The position numbers and the translations under genes were made by a program. From contig NZ_JAFHKL010000008.1 in NCBI RefSeq assembly GCF_016937655.1, forward strand, positions 62,001 through 126,000: a stretch of 64,000 bases of DNA, in the 5' to 3' direction. Below are positions 8,617-17,034 of this stretch, piece by piece; the first letter of the stretch is position 1, and each line of letters starts with the position of its first letter. Source of the stretch: Chromobacterium alkanivorans (GTDB lineage Bacteria > Pseudomonadota > Gammaproteobacteria > Burkholderiales > Chromobacteriaceae). The notes under the pieces were generated by a model. It searched no databases, had not been told where the DNA came from, and saw only the letters and a list, made by a program, of their open reading frames with translations.

Positions 8617-9696
8617 ATGCGCCACGCCACGCTGAAAAAACGCATACCCACGCTGGGCGAGGCGCCCGGCACCCTGCTGTCGGTGGGCGAGGCCAAACTG
8701 CCGGAGGCCTCGATCTCGCTGTTCGAATACGGGCCTGAGCAATTGCAGGAAACCGTGTTCCAGACCGTGGCGGAGGGCCTGGCCCATCAGCCCGGCGGCG
8801 GCGTGCTGTGGCTCAACGTCTACGGCCTGCACCAGCCCGAGGTGATGCGCGCCATCGGCCAGCGTTTCGGCCTGCACTCCCTGGTGCTGGAAGACATCAT
8901 GAACGCGCGGCAGCGCCCCAAGGTGGAGGACTACGGCGATTACCTGTTCGTCGCCAGCCGGGTGTTCGACTATCACCAGCACAGCGAAAACGGGGCGGGG
9001 CGTTTGCTGTCGGACCAGATCTACCTGGTCATCGGCCGCCGCTTCGTGCTGAGTTTCCAGGAGCGTCCCACCGGCGTGTTCGAAGAAGTGCGCGAACGGC
9101 TGCGCCGCGGCCGCGGCCTGCTGCGCCACAAGGACGCCGACTACCTGGGCTACTCCTTGCTGGACGCGATGATAGACGACTACTTCGGCGTGCTCACCGA
9201 GTTCAACGAAAAAGTGGAGCGCATGGACACCATGCTGCTGCGCGGCCGCGACCAGGGCGTGCTGCTGCAGATCCAGCGGCTGAAGCGCGACTGCCTGAAG
9301 TTGCGCCGAGCGCTGATGCCGATGCGCGAAATGCTGATCTCGCTGAACCGCGGCGAACACGGCTTCTTCAAGCCGGAGACCCTGGTCTATCTGCGCGACG
9401 CCTACGACCACACCATGCATGTGATCGAATCGCTGGAAATGTCGCGCGAGATGGTGGGCGACATGCTGGACCTTTATCTGTCCACCCAGTCCCATAGGCT
9501 CAACCTGCAAATGCGGGTGCTCACCGTCTTGACCATGATCTTCATGCCGCTGACGCTGATCGCCGGCATCTACGGCATGAACTTCGAATACATGCCGGAA
9601 CTGAAATGGCATTACGGCTATCACCTGGTGCTGGTGGCGATGCTGGGCATCGCCGGCGGGCTGGGGTGGTTGTTCTGGAAGCGGCGCTGGCTTTAA
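8617..9696 (+). CDS. corA: CorA-family magnesium/divalent cation transporter
   Basis: Pentameric inner-membrane channel for Mg2+ (possibly Co2+ or Ni2+). The protein is 359 aa, with a large soluble N-terminal domain and a long stalk helix (about 180-290). Two C-terminal membrane helices bracket the signature YGMNFEYMPEL (GMN at 320-322), followed by a basic KRRWL tail. The GMN variant with FEYMPEL loop is common in the CorA branch also annotated as zinc/magnesium transporter. It begins 7 bp after ppx. The stop codon TAA (9694-9696) directly abuts palindromic element R2. Confidence 0.93.
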   Translation: MRHATLKKRIPTLGEAPGTLLSVGEAKLPEASISLFEYGPEQLQETVFQTVAEGLAHQPGGGVLWLNVYGLHQPEVMRAIGQRFGLHSLVLEDIMNARQRPKVEDYGDYLFVASRVFDYHQHSENGAGRLLSDQIYLVIGRRFVLSFQERPTGVFEEVRERLRRGRGLLRHKDADYLGYSLLDAMIDDYFGVLTEFNEKVERMDTMLLRGRDQGVLLQIQRLKRDCLKLRRALMPMREMLISLNRGEHGFFKPETLVYLRDAYDHTMHVIESLEMSREMVGDMLDLYLSTQSHRLNLQMRVLTVLTMIFMPLTLIAGIYGMNFEYMPELKWHYGYHLVLVAMLGIAGGLGWLFWKRRWL

Positions 9697-9835
9697 TAAC
9701 CCGGTCAAAGTCCGCTGCGCGTCGGCGATACGGCGTTGAAACCGGCTTCGAAATGCTCATGTACCACTCGTACATTCCGCTTTCTCAACTGCAACCCCTT
9801 GTCGCGCGCTAGCCCGCGAAACTTTGAACAGATTC
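9697..9835 (+). mobile_element. IS5-type palindromic mini-element R2 (MITE)
   Basis: A 139-bp copy of the family described at 21305-21444. The left end AACCCGGTCAAAGTC and right end GACTTTGAACAG-type (CTTTGAACAGATTC) are inverted relative to each other. The internal ATGTACCACTCGTACAT dyad is intact. The left end immediately follows the corA stop TAA, and the right end is followed by TTA (9836-9838), so the flanking TNA triplets differ at the middle base. It contains no gene. Confidence 0.8.
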
Positions 9836-9903
9836 TTAAGGTGGCGCGTTCCTGACAGGAGCGTCGGCTTCCGTATCCGGCCGGGCCCGCCAGCCCGGCC
9901 TTG

Positions 9904-9937
9904 AACGGCGCGCGCTTTCCCGGCGCCCGCCGTTTTT
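9904..9937 (+). terminator. Rho-independent terminator downstream of corA/R2
   Basis: AACGGCG-C-GCGC (9904-9915) pairs with GCGC-C-CGCCGTT (9923-9934) around a 7-nt loop, followed by TTT and a further T-rich run. This is a strong intrinsic terminator on the + strand that would isolate ppx-corA from the fimbrial locus. A second GC-rich hairpin (GGCCGGG...CCCGGCC) lies just upstream, near 9880-9900. Confidence 0.7.
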
Positions 9938-9989
9938 CCTTTTTCTCTCTCCACCCCCGCCGTGCCGGAGCGCAAGCATCGGGGGGAGT

Positions 9990-10280
9990 TTCTGCGTCGC
10001 CGATTATCCTGATGTCCTTTTGTATTTAAATGCGTTCTTCTTGAATCTTTAAGTCCATCGAAATTCATTTTCCCTATTTATTTATTTTTGTTGATGAAAT
10101 TGAATGATGTCCATGGTTATGTAGGATCATAACTTTTATGACGTTATTTTAGGACAAATCCTATATTTCAGAACTTATTGAAAACATAGAATCTTCCGCA
10201 GACTGTTAGAAAGTTTTGGCATTGGCGCGTGAGCGTCATTCGAATGTCGCGGCTTCATGCTTGCGGCTTTTTCAATCTGT
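9990..10280 (+). promoter_or_regulatory. AT-rich regulatory region of the fimbrial locus
   Basis: About 290 bp of markedly AT-rich DNA in an otherwise GC-rich chromosome precede the major pilin gene. A nested dyad is visible: TAGGAT (10122-10127) with ATCCTA (10158-10163), enclosing ATAAC (10129-10133) with GTTAT (10143-10147). Such AT-rich upstream DNA is typical of H-NS-type silenced or horizontally acquired surface-structure genes. I could not assign -35/-10 boxes with confidence. Confidence 0.5.
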
Positions 10281-10292
10281 AGGAGGCTTTAC

Positions 10293-10883
10293 ATGAAACT
10301 ATCAAGCAAGAAGCAAGGGAAATTCATTCTGGCGGCGCTGGCAGCTTTCGCCGTCAGCCCGGTATTCGCCGACACCTTGTCCGGTCAGATCGACTTCACC
10401 GGCAAAGTGATTTCGGACTCTTGCCGTCTCAGCTCGCCTAATGGCGACGCCACCAGCATCAAGGTGGACATGGGTACGGTGTCGGTGGAGGACATCGGCA
10501 CAGTGGCCAATCCCAAGTTCACTGGCGCTGGCAGCAAGCAGGTGGATTTCAACATCATCTGCTCCACTGCCAGCAAGGTGACGATGAACCTGGCCGGCAC
10601 GGCGCCGGAAGTGCTGAGCGGCAACAACATCCTGCGCGTCAACAACGGTACTCAATCGGCGGGCTTCGCCCGCGGCGTGGGCATCGCCGTGTTCGACAGC
10701 GCCGTGGCGGCCAATCCCAAGGCCTATGACCTAACCAACGGGATCTTGCTGAAGGAAGACGCTGCCGGTGTAGCTGGCGAGGTCCGCCGCGTCAGCTTTG
10801 CCGCCGCCTATGTCACCACCGGGGCGACGCAGGTACCCGGCATCGCCAACGCCAGCCTGCCGTTTACGCTGACTTACGAGTAA
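10293..10883 (+). CDS. Major fimbrial subunit, type 1 (chaperone-usher) family
   Basis: A 196-aa exported pilin. The signal peptide ends near residue 26 (SPVFA then DTLSG). Two cysteines of the conserved pilin disulfide are present (SDSCRLS and NIICSTA). The C-terminal beta-strand ends FTLTYE with the penultimate Tyr typical of subunits recognised by chaperone and usher by donor-strand exchange. A strong Shine-Dalgarno (AGGAGG at 10281-10286) fixes the ATG at 10293. It is the first gene of the five-gene fimbrial locus, and a stem-loop after it probably keeps subunit expression above that of the downstream genes. The fimbrial type and receptor cannot be read from sequence. Confidence 0.9.
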   Translation: MKLSSKKQGKFILAALAAFAVSPVFADTLSGQIDFTGKVISDSCRLSSPNGDATSIKVDMGTVSVEDIGTVANPKFTGAGSKQVDFNIICSTASKVTMNLAGTAPEVLSGNNILRVNNGTQSAGFARGVGIAVFDSAVAANPKAYDLTNGILLKEDAAGVAGEVRRVSFAAAYVTTGATQVPGIANASLPFTLTYE

Positions 10884-10979
10884 AGCGCCGATGCGGCGCC
10901 GTCAGGCGCCAAGCGTCTGTTCCGGACCCACGGCATGAGATGGACGGTGCCGTGCGGACGGGATGGGCTCTGTCAGCAA

Positions 10980-11001
10980 GGAGGGCGGTTTGCCGCTCTC
11001 C
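10980..11001 (+). terminator. Stem-loop between pilin and chaperone genes (attenuator-like)
   Basis: GGAGGGCGG (10980-10988) pairs with CCGCTCTCC (10993-11001), with one G-U pair, around a TTTG loop, followed by GTTT. In chaperone-usher operons a hairpin at this position commonly reduces readthrough so that pilin exceeds chaperone and usher. Confidence 0.45.
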
Positions 11002-11071
11002 GTTTCCCTCTCGCGTCCTGGGCCGTACCCGCCGCCTTGGAACCATTGTTGGACATCTCGTGGTCGCACTC

Positions 11072-11809
11072 ATGAAAACCATTTTGTCCCTGGCGCTGAC
11101 CTTGGCCATCAGCCCTGTCTGGGCCAGCATCGCCCTCAACGGCACCCGCGTCATCTTCGATGGCAAGGATAAGGAGGCCTCCATCGTCGTCAGCAATCTG
11201 GGCGAGGAAATTCTGGTCCAGTCCTGGCTGGAGCCGGCGGAAGGCCCGCCGGACGAGCTGCCGTTCGCGGTGACGCCGCCATTGGCGCGCTTGCCGGCCA
11301 AGCAGCAGCAACTGCTGCGCGTGTTGTATGAAGGCGCTGGCGCCGAGCCCGAGCGTGAATCGGTGTTCTGGTTGAATGTGCAGGAAATCCCCCAAGCGGC
11401 AAAGGGCGACAATGTGCTGCAGCTGGCGGTACGCCAGCGCATCAAGGTGTTCTTCCGGCCACCGGGCCTGGGCAGCGAGGCGGCTTTGCAAGCGCCGGAA
11501 GGCTTGCGCTGGAGCTTGCTCCAGGCCGAGGGCAAGCCGGTGCTGCGAGTGGACAACCCCAGCCGCTATCACGTGACGGTGGTGGACTTGAAACTCAAGG
11601 CCGGCGCCGGCGATAAAGAGCTGGCCAGCGCCTATATGGTGGCTCCGGGCGGCAGCGGGCAATGGTCGCTAAAGCCGTCCGCCGCCGGCGTGCAGCTGCA
11701 TTACGGCATCATCAACGACTTCGGCGGCCATGTGGAGTACGAAGTGGCGCTGGGCGCCGGCCAGGATGGCCATCCCCGGCAGCGCGCGCCGCGCGTCCCT
11801 GGCCCTTGA
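11072..11809 (+). CDS. Periplasmic fimbrial chaperone (PapD/FimC family)
   Basis: A 245-aa exported protein that holds pilins in the periplasm and delivers them to the usher. The signal peptide is about residues 1-18 (AISPVWA). The N-terminal Ig-like domain carries the family signature ALNGTRVIFDGKDKEASIVVSN. The chaperone motif around 98-107 (ESVFWLNVQEIP) resembles the ExxFWLNvrxIP consensus, and RQRIKVFFRP marks the end of domain 1. The C-terminus is longer and more basic than usual (GQDGHPRQRAPRVPGP). The ATG at 11072 was chosen over longer in-frame options because it starts the signal peptide. Confidence 0.93.
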   Translation: MKTILSLALTLAISPVWASIALNGTRVIFDGKDKEASIVVSNLGEEILVQSWLEPAEGPPDELPFAVTPPLARLPAKQQQLLRVLYEGAGAEPERESVFWLNVQEIPQAAKGDNVLQLAVRQRIKVFFRPPGLGSEAALQAPEGLRWSLLQAEGKPVLRVDNPSRYHVTVVDLKLKAGAGDKELASAYMVAPGGSGQWSLKPSAAGVQLHYGIINDFGGHVEYEVALGAGQDGHPRQRAPRVPGP

Positions 11810-11863
11810 GTCTGCCGCGCCAGCCCAGGATTGCCGATCCCCTTCTGACTGCAAAGCCCAACC

Positions 11864-14407
11864 ATGCGTAAACGCCCAAACCGCTTGCCCTGGCATAAGC
11901 CTTCGCCCCAGCGCCGCTGCGCACTGAAACCCGGCTGCCTGGCCCTGCTGCTGGCGCTGGCGGAACTGGCCCGCGCCGAGGCGATGGAGGGCGGCATGCC
12001 GCCCGCGCCCGCCTTGTTGGCCTTCAACACCAACTTCATCAACGGCTCCGGCCGTCCGGCCGACTTGAGCGCGGTGCTGAGCGCCGGCAACGCCTTGTTG
12101 CCCGGCAGCTACCGGGTGGACGTGCTGGTCAACGACAACCTGACCGGACGCCGCGACGTCGTGTTCCGGCAAAACGCCGCCAGCGGCAAGGTGGAGCCCT
12201 GCATCGACGCAGACATGCTGCAAGCCGCCGGCGTGCTGTTGCAACGCCTGAGCCCGCCGCCGGCCGCCGACGACCCGGCCTGCCTGGACCTGCCCGCCTT
12301 GATGGAACAGGCGGCGGTGGATTACGACGCCAACCGGCTGCAACTGAAGCTCAGCATCCCCCAGGCCTTCCTCAACCGCAGCGTGCGCGGCTATATCGAC
12401 CCGGCGCTGTGGGACGAGGGCGTGGCCGCCGCCTACGTCAACTACCAGTTCAGCGGCAATGACAGCCGCAGCAGCGAACCGGACGGCGTCAGCCGCCGCA
12501 GCGGCTTCCTCGGTCTGCAGAACGGCATCAATCTGGGCGTCTGGCGCTTGCGCAACGACAGCACCTTAAATTGGGCCGACGGCGAGAAAATGAAGGCGCG
12601 CAGCAACCGCAGCGTGCTGCAGCGCGATCTCATCGGCTGGAAAAGCCAGCTGGCGTTGGGCGAGCAATACACCGACTCCACCTTGTTCGACAGCGTGCGC
12701 TTCCGCGGCGCACAGCTGGCCAGCGACGACGCGATGCTGCCGGACGGCGAGCGCGGTTACGCGCCGGTGGTGCGCGGCCAGGCGCAAAGCAACGCGGTGG
12801 TGGAAGTGCGCCAGAATGGTTACATCTTGTACCGCGCCAATGTGCCGCCGGGGCCGTTCGAGCTGACCGACATCTTCCCGTCCGGCTCCAACGGCGACCT
12901 GGAAATCACCGTCACCGAGGCCGACGGCAGCCAGCGGGTTACGCATCAGACCTTCTCCAGCCTGCCCTTGATGCTGCGCAAGGGGCGCTGGCAGTACAGC
13001 GTCGCGCTCGGCGAGTACCAGGGCGGCCAGGATGTCCGCCCCAGTTTGGCCGCCGGCACCGTGGTCTACGGCATCGGCGACAACAGCACCGTGGCCGCGG
13101 GCTTTCAGTTCACGCCCAACTTTCAGGCCGTCAACCTGGGCGTGGGCACCAACACCCCGGTGGGCGCTTTGTCGCTGGACCTCACCCAGTCCAGCAGCCG
13201 GGTCCGGGGCGAGCGGCAGCAAGGGCAGAGTCTGCGGCTGCTGTATGCCAAGACCTTCACCCGCACCCTGACCAACTTGACGCTGGCCGCCTACCGCTAC
13301 TCCACCTCCGGCTACCGCAGCTTCAACGACCACGCCAACGATCTTGCCGGCAACAGCCAGGGGCAGTTCGGCCGCAGCCGTTCGCGCATCGACCTGACCA
13401 CCCAGCAAGACCTGGGCCGCGAGCGCCGTTTCGGCAGCCTGTATCTGAACCTGAGTCAGCAAAGCTATTGGGGACAGAGCGGAAGCACCGGCAGCGTGGG
13501 CCTGGGCTACGGCAACAACTGGAAACTGCTGGGCTACAACTTCACCTTCAGCCAGAACCGCGACAGCCGGCCCGGCGGCCGCAACAGCAATCAGGTGATG
13601 CTGACCTTCACCGTGCCCCTGGGGGCCAAGCCGCGCTCGCCGCGGCTGTACTCCAACCTCAGCCATACCTCAGGCAGCGGCTCCACGCTGCAAACCGGCG
13701 TCAGCGGCTATCTGAGCGAGGCCACTTCCTACTCGGCGCAGCTGGGCCACACCGGCCGCGACGGCAGCACCTCGGGCAGCTTCAGCGTCAACCACAACGC
13801 CGACTTCATGCAGCTGAGCGCGGCCTATAACGCGGGACGCCAGTACCACTCCACCAATATCGGCGCGTCCGGCGCCATCGTCGCCCACGGCGGCGGCGTC
13901 AACCTGAGCCGCACGGTGGGCGACACCTTCGCGCTGTTGCAGGTGGACGGCGTGTCCGGGCCGCCGTTGCGAACCGGCTCCGGCGGCGAACTGGGACGCA
14001 ACGGTTACGCGGTGCAGCCGTATGCGCAGCCTTACCGCGTCAACACTCTGAGCCTGGACACCCGTCAGCTGGGGGCCGACGTGGAGATGGAGGACACGGT
14101 CAAGCTGGTGGTGCCGCGGCGCGGCGCCGTGGTCAAGGGCGTGTTCAAGGCCCGGCGCGGCCTGCGCGCCCAGTTCACCCTGTTGCGGCCGGACGGAGCG
14201 CCGGCGCCGTTCGGCGCCAGCGTGGAGGACGGCGACGGCAAGCCGCTGGGCATCGTCGACCCCAAGGGCCGAGTGCTGACCTTGCTGAAGCAGGAAACCG
14301 GGCGGATGACGGTGAAATGGCGCGATGGCCAGTGCGTGGCGGACTACCAGCTGCCGTCGGCCAAGCCCGGCCAGTATTACCAGCGACGGATCCTTAGCTG
14401 CAACTAG
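11864..14407 (+). CDS. Outer-membrane fimbrial usher (PapC/FimD family)
   Basis: An 847-aa beta-barrel pore that assembles and secretes the fimbria. A long, basic signal peptide is cleaved near residue 39. The N-terminal periplasmic domain follows (FNTNFINGSGRPADLS, then PGSYRVDVLVND). The central barrel has the typical LRGAxLASDDxMLPDGxRGYAPVVRG-type segment (RGAQLASDDAMLPDGERGYA, about 282-301) and the plug/middle domain (AQSNAVVEVRQNGYILY). C-terminal domains end in the paired-Cys region (GQCVADYQLP...ILSCN). The length is slightly short of FimD but complete. It is 54 bp downstream of the chaperone gene. Confidence 0.95.
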   Translation: MRKRPNRLPWHKPSPQRRCALKPGCLALLLALAELARAEAMEGGMPPAPALLAFNTNFINGSGRPADLSAVLSAGNALLPGSYRVDVLVNDNLTGRRDVVFRQNAASGKVEPCIDADMLQAAGVLLQRLSPPPAADDPACLDLPALMEQAAVDYDANRLQLKLSIPQAFLNRSVRGYIDPALWDEGVAAAYVNYQFSGNDSRSSEPDGVSRRSGFLGLQNGINLGVWRLRNDSTLNWADGEKMKARSNRSVLQRDLIGWKSQLALGEQYTDSTLFDSVRFRGAQLASDDAMLPDGERGYAPVVRGQAQSNAVVEVRQNGYILYRANVPPGPFELTDIFPSGSNGDLEITVTEADGSQRVTHQTFSSLPLMLRKGRWQYSVALGEYQGGQDVRPSLAAGTVVYGIGDNSTVAAGFQFTPNFQAVNLGVGTNTPVGALSLDLTQSSSRVRGERQQGQSLRLLYAKTFTRTLTNLTLAAYRYSTSGYRSFNDHANDLAGNSQGQFGRSRSRIDLTTQQDLGRERRFGSLYLNLSQQSYWGQSGSTGSVGLGYGNNWKLLGYNFTFSQNRDSRPGGRNSNQVMLTFTVPLGAKPRSPRLYSNLSHTSGSGSTLQTGVSGYLSEATSYSAQLGHTGRDGSTSGSFSVNHNADFMQLSAAYNAGRQYHSTNIGASGAIVAHGGGVNLSRTVGDTFALLQVDGVSGPPLRTGSGGELGRNGYAVQPYAQPYRVNTLSLDTRQLGADVEMEDTVKLVVPRRGAVVKGVFKARRGLRAQFTLLRPDGAPAPFGASVEDGDGKPLGIVDPKGRVLTLLKQETGRMTVKWRDGQCVADYQLPSAKPGQYYQRRILSCN

Positions 14408-14430
14408 ATCGAAACGAGAAGGCGTAAGAG

Positions 14431-15615
14431 ATGAAGCGGGAAGTGAAACCAATAGAGGCCGGTTTGTCGGGAGGTAGGCAAGTTCAACGCGGGCTAAAGC
14501 GGGTTGTTGGCCAGGGGGGGCTGCTGCTGGCTTTGCTGTGGATCAGCCTGCCGGCTCAGGCCAAGATCAGCCGCTGTGACGATAGAGCCATTCTCTCCAA
14601 TGTGGTCGAAGTGCCTGGCGTGCCGCTCAGCAGTTCGTCCAAGGCCGGCGATGTGTTGCACAGGCGGGTTTACGCCATCTCGGTGGGCTACACCGTGGTC
14701 AATCCCATCAATAATGACCGGATGCGCATGGGCGCAGGGTGGACTAGCTCCCCTGACTCCAGTCGATTCGACACGGTTGCCATTTTGCCAGGATTGGGCG
14801 TTCGCTGGCGTCATTTAGAAGGTGGTTTTGACGGCAGGATCATCTATGCCGGCCATGCACATGACAATACTTGGGCCCGGGGCGATGATTTTCCGCAGGC
14901 CGCGGGCAGCTACAGCAAGCAGGAATATTTTGTGCAGGAATTCGTTCTGACCGACCCCAAGCTTTACCAAGGTGGCACGGTGCTGATCATGCCGGCCGGT
15001 TTGAATATTATTGCGCATGGCACCGGCAGCGGCGCGAGCGAGGATGTGTCCAAAGGCTGCAATGATTCGACCCGGCTAGGGAGCGTGAAGACCCCCAAAC
15101 TGGTTTACGCTTTCATCCTAGATAATTGGAGCGGAGGCACGCTGCCGCCTCTGCCCAAGCCTAGTTGCAAGGTGTCGCTGAGCTCGCAGCGGCAAGGCGT
15201 TGCGATGGACTCGATCAAGGTTTCCGGCCTGAAGCGCAAGGATGATGTGTCCCAGGGGCGCGTGTCGTTCAGCATCCGGCTGGAGGACTGTGCGATCAAC
15301 GCCAAGCCGTCGATCAATTTCACTGATGCGGGCACTCCTTCCAATACCAGCCATACCTTGTTCGCCAATAACGTCAATGTCAGCGGCAGCGCCAAAGGAC
15401 TAGGGGTGAGGCTGCGCCGCAATGGTCAGACCGACCTGTACTTTGGTCCGCCGGACAGCAGCGACAGCAGCCGTCGCATCCCACTGGGCACCGCCAGCAG
15501 CGATACGCCGGTGCTGACGCTGGACCTGAACGCCCACTACGTCCGCACCACCGACGCGGCGATCCAGCCGGGCGCTTTCTCTGCGACGGCCACGTTTGTC
15601 GTGTCCTATCCCTAG
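14431..15615 (+). CDS. Fimbrial tip/adhesin-like subunit 1
   Basis: A 394-aa exported protein. A 45-residue N-terminus ends with a hydrophobic stretch and AQA cleavage site (LPAQA then KISRC). An N-terminal domain of about 200 residues has no recognisable match to me and could be the receptor-binding lectin-like domain. The C-terminal half looks like a pilin domain: PSCKVSLSS, then a second Cys in RLEDCAINAKPSINF, ending ATFVVSYP with the pilin-type terminal strand. The two-domain plan is that of tip adhesins such as FimH. Its position after the usher agrees. The base composition is slightly lower in GC than the neighbours. Confidence 0.75.
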   Translation: MKREVKPIEAGLSGGRQVQRGLKRVVGQGGLLLALLWISLPAQAKISRCDDRAILSNVVEVPGVPLSSSSKAGDVLHRRVYAISVGYTVVNPINNDRMRMGAGWTSSPDSSRFDTVAILPGLGVRWRHLEGGFDGRIIYAGHAHDNTWARGDDFPQAAGSYSKQEYFVQEFVLTDPKLYQGGTVLIMPAGLNIIAHGTGSGASEDVSKGCNDSTRLGSVKTPKLVYAFILDNWSGGTLPPLPKPSCKVSLSSQRQGVAMDSIKVSGLKRKDDVSQGRVSFSIRLEDCAINAKPSINFTDAGTPSNTSHTLFANNVNVSGSAKGLGVRLRRNGQTDLYFGPPDSSDSSRRIPLGTASSDTPVLTLDLNAHYVRTTDAAIQPGAFSATATFVVSYP

Positions 15616-15808
15616 CTCGCGGCTTTCCTGAGACGCCTCGGCATTTTCGCGTGGCCGGCTACGGCCATTGTTTGCGCCGGGCATTGACGTGGACGACAGG
15701 GACGAAGCCGGCGGGGGAGGCGCGCTGAAAGAATGGGGCGCGGCGTTTTTCAGCGCAGGCCCGTCCAAGTGGCGGAGTTTGCAATGTGACGGAATGGAGC
15801 GTTGGCTA

Positions 15809-16879
15809 ATGAAACAAACCCGAATCTGGTTGAGCGCCGGCCTTGTATCGCTGATGTTGCTTCTGGGCGACATGGCCCGCGCCGGGGCATGCGAGCCGGT
15901 CGACAATGCGCAGAGATTCAGTTTCGCCTTCAACAGGGTGTTTGCCACGCCGGAGGAAAACGCCACTGACGCCTTGTATCCCAACGCCTATGAATGGAAC
16001 CTGGGACGCTTGTACTCCGGACGCTGCGCCTGCTCAGGCAGCACATTGCCGGGCGGCGTCTATTTTACGACTCGGACTTCGCTGGCCAAGGGCGCGAGCC
16101 GGGGGGTGAACGGGGTCAATGTTCAGTTTTACGAGATCAACCGCAACCTGCAGCTGGGCACTGAGATTTATCTTGCTGGGCTGGTGAAGGCCTTTAAACC
16201 GACGCCGTGGAGCCGCTTGTTCAATGAAAACACCGGCAGTTTCAATTGCAGTCAGGGCTCAGCGCTGGTGCCCAACTTCGAGACCGGCAGCCGAGGCCGG
16301 CTGCACCTGCTGATCAGCCGTCCCTTTGTCGGCGTCATCAATGTGCCGGAATTCAAGGTGTTGGACGTTTTCGGCTCGATGCATGACGCCGGCGCGGAAC
16401 CGGTCAAGCCACTGGTGGGCCTGTTCATGAGCATGAGCGTGACGGTGCCGCAGAACTGCAAGCTGGCGCCCGGCCAGTCGACCTCCATAGACTTTGGCTC
16501 GCTGCTGGCATCCCAATTGGCCGTGCCTGGCGCCCCCAGGCAAGGCGCGGTGAGCCGCAGCTTTTACATTCAGTGCACCAATATCTCTGCCGGCGTGCGG
16601 ATCAATCTGGCGTTGGAAGGGCGGCCGCACGGCCGCGACGCGCGTTATCTGGAAACCAGCCACCAGAACGTGGCGGTGGCGATGGAGAGCGGCGGCAAGC
16701 TGGTGCCGCCCACCGTGCCCGGCGCGCTGCCGGTCGGTAATCAGTTGATTCCGATCGCGCTGGATTACAACAATCTGCGCGCGCTGTTCGATTTGATCGC
16801 CTGGCCGGTGAAAATGACGGAGCGGCCGGCGCCGGGCGGCTTCCAGGGCAGCGCCACCTTGAAGTTCGACTTTGAATAG
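15809..16879 (+). CDS. Fimbrial tip/adhesin-like subunit 2
   Basis: A 356-aa exported protein with a signal peptide of about 27 residues (MLLLGDMARAGA). The N-terminal domain contains Cys residues in SGRCACSGS and SFNCSQGS. The C-terminal pilin-like domain starts near QNCKLAPGQST, has a second Cys in YIQCTNIS and ends ATLKFDFE, resembling a donor-strand-accepting subunit. It may be a second adhesin or the adaptor/terminator subunit; two large minor subunits after the usher is unusual but not unique. The ATG at 15809 was chosen for the signal peptide; an ATG at 15794 is a possible alternative. The 193-bp gap before it shows no clear feature. Confidence 0.72.
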   Translation: MKQTRIWLSAGLVSLMLLLGDMARAGACEPVDNAQRFSFAFNRVFATPEENATDALYPNAYEWNLGRLYSGRCACSGSTLPGGVYFTTRTSLAKGASRGVNGVNVQFYEINRNLQLGTEIYLAGLVKAFKPTPWSRLFNENTGSFNCSQGSALVPNFETGSRGRLHLLISRPFVGVINVPEFKVLDVFGSMHDAGAEPVKPLVGLFMSMSVTVPQNCKLAPGQSTSIDFGSLLASQLAVPGAPRQGAVSRSFYIQCTNISAGVRINLALEGRPHGRDARYLETSHQNVAVAMESGGKLVPPTVPGALPVGNQLIPIALDYNNLRALFDLIAWPVKMTERPAPGGFQGSATLKFDFE

Positions 16880-16891
16880 CGGCAGCGCTTA

Positions 16892-17034
16892 GAGCCTGTT
16901 CAAAGTCTCGCGAGCAAGGGCGAGACAAGGCGAAAACAAGCGAAAAAGCGGAATGTACACGTGGTACATGAGCATTTTGAGCTTGTACTCACCGTGCAAC
17001 ACTTCACGAAGCGCAGCAGACTTTGAACAGGTTC
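16892..17034 (-). mobile_element. IS5-type palindromic mini-element R3 (MITE)
   Basis: A 143-bp copy in opposite orientation to most others. The ends are GAGCCTGTTCAAAGTC (left) and GACTTTGAACAGGTTC (right), a 16-bp terminal inverted repeat with one mismatch. The internal AATGTACACGTGGTACAT dyad is present. It is flanked on both sides by TTA (16889-16891 and 17035-17037). The right TTA is also the stop codon (TAA) of the SAM-hydrolase-like gene on the minus strand. Confidence 0.88.

Noticed and set aside
10122-10163. Invertible phase-variation switch ahead of the fimbrial genes
   Set aside because: The inverted repeat arms are only 6 bp and 30 bp apart and no recombinase gene is present; more likely a protein-binding dyad.
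12566-13666. A 366-codon minus frame inside the usher gene
   Set aside because: Antisense shadow of a well-supported usher gene, with Ala/Gln/His-rich composition and no domain.
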